Source: Caryophanales bacterium UBA5603
GTDB taxonomy: Bacteria; Bacillota_I; Bacilli_A; Izemoplasmatales; Hujiaoplasmataceae
DNA length: 64,000 bases
NCBI GenBank assembly: GCA_002424815.1
Contig: DILB01000002.1
Span: forward strand, 62,001-126,000
Direction: 5' to 3'
Shown piece after piece: positions 60,255 through 64,000 of the stretch. Each line of letters opens with the position of its first letter. The stretch's first letter is position 1. Both the position numbers and the translations under genes were made by a program. Under the pieces are notes generated by a model, which searched no databases, was not told the origin of the DNA, and saw only the letters and a list, made by a program, of their open reading frames with translations.

Positions 60255-61571
60255 ATGTATTTCGATAAGTATGGACCAATAAAATATGAAGGAAAATTAA
60301 GTAATAATCCATTTTCGTTTAAATATTATAATAAGGACGAAATGATTCTTGGAAAACCAATGAAAGAGCATTTAAAGTTTTCAATGGCTTATTGGCATAC
60401 AATGACAGGAGCCGGCACAGATCCATTTGGTGCAGAGACTATAGACCGGCCATGGGATGATGTGAATTTGAGTGGAATTGATCAAGCAAAAGCGCGAATT
60501 AATGCTGCTTTTGAATTTATGCAAGTTATGGGATTTGAATATTTTTGTTTTCATGATCGCGATATTGCTCCCGAAGGAAAAAACCTTGCTGAAACTAACA
60601 AAAATCTCGATGAAATTGTTGATTTAATTGAAAAGAAAATGGCAGAAACAGGCATAAAATTACTCTGGGGAACGGCGAATGCTTTTGGTCACAAACGATA
60701 TGTTAACGGAGCTTCCACGAGTCCAAATGCTGATGTTTTTGCTTATGCAGCTGCTCAAATCAAAAAAGCAATTGAAATAACAAAAAGATTAAATGGTAGT
60801 GGATATGTATTTTGGGGTGGGCGAGAAGGTTATGAAACTCTACTCAATACCAATATGAAACTTGAACAAGAGAATTTTGCACGGCTTTTGCAAATGGCAG
60901 TTGATTATGCGAAAAAAATTGGTTTCGATGGACAATTTTATATTGAACCTAAGCCAAAAGAACCAACAAAACATCAGTATGATTTTGATTGTGCAACGGT
61001 TATTTCATTCCTAGTTAAATATAATCTAGACAAACATTTCAAACTTAATATTGAAACAAACCATGCAACGCTCGCCATGCATACAATAAATCATGAAATT
61101 CGGATTGCCGCAGATAACAACATGTTGGGTAGTGTAGATGCTAACCAAGGGGATTTGTTATTAGGTTGGGATACCGATCAATTTCCAACCAATATTTATG
61201 ATACTACGTTGGTTATGTATGAAATAATACGTGCTGGTGGTCTAAAAACAGGCGGTCTTAACTTTGATGCAAAACCTAGAAGAGCCTCCTTTGAATTAGA
61301 TGATATGTTACTATCACATATAGCCGGAATGGACGCATTTGCTGCAGGATTAAGAATTGCTGCCAAACTTTGGGAAGATCAAATTCTTGAAATAAATTTA
61401 GAAAACAGATATTCGTCTTATAAATCCGGAATTGGGAAAAAAATCATCAATAGAGAAGTAGGGTTTATAGAACTAGAGTCTTATGTTTTTAATAAGATTG
61501 AAATGGATAAAAACGAGTCTGGAAAACAAGAATATTTAGAGTCAATCATTAACCAATATATCTTGAAATAG
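60255..61571 (+). CDS. xylA: Xylose isomerase
   Basis: 438 aa, the class II length. F-C-F-H-D-R-D (catalytic His and Asp, about residues 97-103), W-G-G-R-E-G-Y-E, the metal ligands in Y-I-E-P-K-P-K-E-P, N-I-E-T-N-H-A-T and D-A-N-Q-G-D are all present. It converts D-xylose to D-xylulose. AGGAGGAACTTGT precedes the ATG. xylB follows 8 nt later. Confidence 0.97.
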   Translation: MYFDKYGPIKYEGKLSNNPFSFKYYNKDEMILGKPMKEHLKFSMAYWHTMTGAGTDPFGAETIDRPWDDVNLSGIDQAKARINAAFEFMQVMGFEYFCFHDRDIAPEGKNLAETNKNLDEIVDLIEKKMAETGIKLLWGTANAFGHKRYVNGASTSPNADVFAYAAAQIKKAIEITKRLNGSGYVFWGGREGYETLLNTNMKLEQENFARLLQMAVDYAKKIGFDGQFYIEPKPKEPTKHQYDFDCATVISFLVKYNLDKHFKLNIETNHATLAMHTINHEIRIAADNNMLGSVDANQGDLLLGWDTDQFPTNIYDTTLVMYEIIRAGGLKTGGLNFDAKPRRASFELDDMLLSHIAGMDAFAAGLRIAAKLWEDQILEINLENRYSSYKSGIGKKIINREVGFIELESYVFNKIEMDKNESGKQEYLESIINQYILK

Positions 61572-61579
61572 GTGATACA

Positions 61580-63037
61580 ATGTATGTCGGAGTCGATCTT
61601 GGAACATCGAGTGTCAAACTAATTTTAGCGGACATGTTTGGAAAAATTCATAAATCAATCGTAAAAAAATACGAAGTAATTATGAAAAAAGAATCATGGA
61701 GTGAACAAAATCCAATTGATTGGTACCGGCAAACCTTAATCGGTCTTAAAGAATTAATTTCTGGTAATGAAGAATTAATTAAAGGTATCAGTTTTTCTGG
61801 TCAGATGCATGGATTAACTCTACTTGATAAAAATGACAACATTATTCGAAACGCTATTTTATGGAACGATCAACGTTCAACAAAAGAGGTCGAATACATT
61901 AATAAGATATTTGGAATCAATAATGTCATGGATTGTACTGGTAATATTGCTTTGACTGGACTTACTTTACCTAAATTACTGTGGGTAAAAGAGAATGAAC
62001 CTGAAAATTATAAAAAAATAAATAAAGTTTTACTACCGAAGGATTATTTGGTTTATAAATTGACTAAACGCTTCGTTTCTGACGTAAGCGATACATCTGG
62101 AACTTTATACTTCGATGTAAAAAACAAATGCTATTCACAACGAATGCTTGAAATGACCGATTTAGATATATCATGTTTTCCTGAAGTACACGAAAGTTAT
62201 GAAATGATAGGAAATTTAACCAATGAAGCAAAAGCTTTCTTAAAAATAACGCATGATGTCTCGGTAATAGCTGGAGGCGGAGATCAGGCAGTTGGGGCTG
62301 TTGGACTTGGAATTGTCAACAATAATGATGCGAACATTTCATTAGGAACCAGTGGCGTCATCTTTGTTAGTACTGATAAATATTCCCTTGACTATCGTAG
62401 TCATTTCCAAAATTATGCTCATGCAAATGGTAAATATCATGTAATGGCTGTTATGTTAAGTGCAGCAGGTGCTATTGAATGGTTCAATAGCAATGTAATT
62501 GGCAATGAAAGTTATGATTATTTATTTGATTCAATTAGTAAAATTGATAGCAAGCAAGATTTATTTTTTCTTCCATATTTAATGGGTGAAAGATCTCCGA
62601 TAAATGATCCGTCCGCAAAAGGTGTTTTTATTGGATTATCAATGAAACATACAAGATATGATATGGCTAGAAGTGTCATTGAAGGTATCACGTTCGCGTT
62701 GAAGGATTCGATGAATTTGTTTAAATCAATGGGAATGGTAATATCTAGAATTAAGATTACAGGCGGCGGATCCAAGAGTAGTTTTTGGTGCCAATTAATT
62801 GCAGATGTAATGAATGTTGAAGTTCATACCACCACTTCTGATGAAGGACCTGCTTTTGGAGCAGCCATATTAGCGATGGTAGGATGTGGTGTTTATCCAA
62901 ATGTTGAAACCGCATGCAAAGCATTGATTAAAACTAAAGAAATTTATATTCCCAATGGAATTCAATCAGAGATTTACAAAGAAAAGTATCTGAAATATAT
63001 AAAAATATATCCTGCAGTCAAGCATCTATTTTATTAA
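61580..63037 (+). CDS. xylB: Xylulokinase
   Basis: 485 aa FGGY kinase. V-G-V-D-L-G-T-S-S-V-K at the start, S-G-Q-M-H-G-L-T, W-N-D-Q-R-S, A-G-G-G-D-Q-A-V-G-A-V-G and the C-terminal G-G-G-S-K-S-S-F-W motif fit XylB. It makes xylulose-5-phosphate for the pentose phosphate pathway. GGTGATACA precedes the ATG. Confidence 0.95.
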   Translation: MYVGVDLGTSSVKLILADMFGKIHKSIVKKYEVIMKKESWSEQNPIDWYRQTLIGLKELISGNEELIKGISFSGQMHGLTLLDKNDNIIRNAILWNDQRSTKEVEYINKIFGINNVMDCTGNIALTGLTLPKLLWVKENEPENYKKINKVLLPKDYLVYKLTKRFVSDVSDTSGTLYFDVKNKCYSQRMLEMTDLDISCFPEVHESYEMIGNLTNEAKAFLKITHDVSVIAGGGDQAVGAVGLGIVNNNDANISLGTSGVIFVSTDKYSLDYRSHFQNYAHANGKYHVMAVMLSAAGAIEWFNSNVIGNESYDYLFDSISKIDSKQDLFFLPYLMGERSPINDPSAKGVFIGLSMKHTRYDMARSVIEGITFALKDSMNLFKSMGMVISRIKITGGGSKSSFWCQLIADVMNVEVHTTTSDEGPAFGAAILAMVGCGVYPNVETACKALIKTKEIYIPNGIQSEIYKEKYLKYIKIYPAVKHLFY

Positions 63038-63040
63038 TTA

Positions 63041-63077
63041 GATGCATTCAGATGTCACCTCCGCATCTGAATGCATC
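63041..63077 (+). other. Perfect 14-bp intergenic hairpin without T run
   Basis: GATGCATTCAGATG and CATCTGAATGCATC pair around the 9-nt loop TCACCTCCG. No T tract follows, so it is not a standard terminator. The loop matches the anti-Shine-Dalgarno sequence of 16S rRNA and can pair with GAGGT in the next gene's ribosome site (63102-63106). Confidence 0.7.
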
Positions 63078-63110
63078 AAGATTCTTAAGTCTAATATAAA
63101 AGAGGTAATG

Positions 63111-64000
63111 ATGGAAAATAAAGATATTTTAATCATGAAATCAATCTCGAAATCATTCCCTGGGGTAAAAGCCTTAGATGATGTTAATTTAAATGTAGAA
63201 AGAGGAGAAGTACACTTTATTGTTGGTGAAAACGGAGCTGGGAAATCAACTTTAATGAAGGTGCTTAGTGGAATTTATCACGCGGGAACTTATAATGGAG
63301 ATATTATTTTTGATAATGAAATTAAACATTTTCATGGAATAAATGATTCTGTTAATTGTGGAATTGTAATTATAAATCAAGAATTGGCATTATTCCCAAA
63401 CATGACAGTTTATGAAAATATCTTTGTTGGGCATGAAGTCCGCAAAAATGGTTCAATTATTGATTGGGATCAAACAAAAAAACAAGCCAAAAAATATTTG
63501 AAAATGGTAGGACTTGACATCGATATTTATGAATTAGCCGGGTCATTAAGTGTTGGGAAGCAACAGCTAATTGAAATCGCAAAAGCATTAAGTCATAATG
63601 TTCGTCTTCTGATTTTAGATGAACCGACAGCTGCATTAAATGAAGACGACAGCGCTAATCTCCTTCGACTACTTATAGAGTTAAAAAAAGACGGAATAAC
63701 ATCTATTATGATTTCCCATAAATTGAAAGAGGTTGAGGCAATAGCGGATTCTTTGACGGTACTTAGAGACGGAAAAACAATCATTAGAATGAATCGTTCT
63801 GAAATTAATGAGCAAGAAATAATTCGTAATATGGTTGGACGTGAGATTGAAGATATTTTCCCAAAAAGGCCAAAATTCATGGGTGGAGAAGTCGTATTAG
63901 AGACAGTCCATTTAAATGCTTTTGATAAAGAAAAAAATCGATACATTGTCAATGATGTCAATATAAAAGTAAGAAAAGGCGAAGTTGTTGGCATCTCGGG
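63111..64000 (+). CDS. Sugar ABC transporter ATPase (XylG/RbsA type), 3' end cut by window
   Basis: The first 296 codons are visible. The ATG at 63111 has AGAGGTAATG upstream; an ATG 3 nt earlier is too close. The first nucleotide-binding domain is complete: G-E-N-G-A-G-K-S-T (about residues 38-46), N-Q-E-L-A-L-F-P, L-S-V-G-K-Q-Q, L-I-L-D-E-P-T-A-A-L and I-S-H-K-L. The second domain begins at the window edge (V-R-K-G-E-V-V-G-I-S). As the third gene after xylAB it most likely powers xylose import. A permease and binding protein would be expected beyond the window. Confidence 0.9.
   Translation, partial: MENKDILIMKSISKSFPGVKALDDVNLNVERGEVHFIVGENGAGKSTLMKVLSGIYHAGTYNGDIIFDNEIKHFHGINDSVNCGIVIINQELALFPNMTVYENIFVGHEVRKNGSIIDWDQTKKQAKKYLKMVGLDIDIYELAGSLSVGKQQLIEIAKALSHNVRLLILDEPTAALNEDDSANLLRLLIELKKDGITSIMISHKLKEVEAIADSLTVLRDGKTIIRMNRSEINEQEIIRNMVGREIEDIFPKRPKFMGGEVVLETVHLNAFDKEKNRYIVNDVNIKVRKGEVVGIS

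Noticed and set aside
1..64000. tRNA or rRNA genes, CRISPR arrays, insertion sequences, prophage genes
   Set aside because: I looked for these and saw none; all large frames are assigned to chromosomal-type genes.

Overview
The window is AT-rich (about one third G+C by eye), densely coding, and uses TGA as a stop codon (for example at the ends of accA, fabF and the PfkB kinase), so the genetic code is standard. Gene content and signals point to a monoderm, low-GC bacterium. These include strong AGGAGG-type ribosome sites, sigma-A promoters often with an extended -10, CcpA cre-like boxes, BMP-family nucleoside ABC systems, a YtxK-AckA pair, FabK rather than FabI, DUF2089/SHOCT-like proteins, a ROK XylR and a heliorhodopsin. 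My best guess is a wall-less or near-Mollicutes lineage such as the Izemoplasmatales, or a related Bacillota; this is inference, since no rRNA or tRNA gene is present. I see no phage, transposon, CRISPR array or conjugative gene.

Layout. 1-7.6 kb: a minus-strand operon led by a GntR regulator, with a BMP-type nucleoside ABC transporter and three intracellular enzymes (cysteine hydrolase, PfkB kinase, nucleoside phosphorylase cut by the window edge). Its promoter carries an operator-like repeat and a cre core. 7.9-12.3 kb: rhodanese, CPA2 antiporter, YidD, YtxK-like methyltransferase and acetate kinase. 12.3-17.7 kb: a repeat-containing surface protein, dnaE and pfkA. 17.9-22.9 kb: a second complete BMP-type ABC system. 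22.9-27.0 kb: a radical SAM protein, uvrB and a VanZ-like protein. 27.1-30.2 kb: a small unknown protein, a DUF2089/SHOCT-like stress-type operon and an MFS exporter. 30.3-34.7 kb: an rRNA methyltransferase, a beta-hydroxyacid dehydrogenase, a GNAT protein and thioredoxin reductase. 35.0-44.1 kb: one long type II fatty-acid synthesis operon (acpP-accBCDA-fabH-K-D-G-F-Z) with a FabT-like box at its promoter. 44.2-47.3 kb: a GNAT protein and a DUF1538 membrane protein with two P-II-like partners. 47.5-50.3 kb: a GNAT protein, then a heliorhodopsin diverging from a class II photolyase. 50.5-58.6 kb: a YfcC/DcuC-type carrier, several GNATs (one fused to an SGNH hydrolase), a YcxB/YxjI/CBS cluster, an SDR and an ABC-2 exporter. 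59.0-64.0 kb: xylR, xylA, xylB and the start of a sugar ABC ATPase.

How it fits together. The cell appears to scavenge nucleosides by two parallel BMP systems and xylose by an ABC system. It feeds sugar phosphates to glycolysis (PfkA) and overflows to acetate (AckA). It makes its own fatty acids. Its light-related pair (heliorhodopsin and photolyase) suggests exposure to light. The most interesting loci are that pair with its 10-bp-spaced promoter repeat, the DUF1538/P-II trio, the unassigned nucleoside pathway, and a catabolite-controlled promoter with palindromic operators lying antisense behind xylR.
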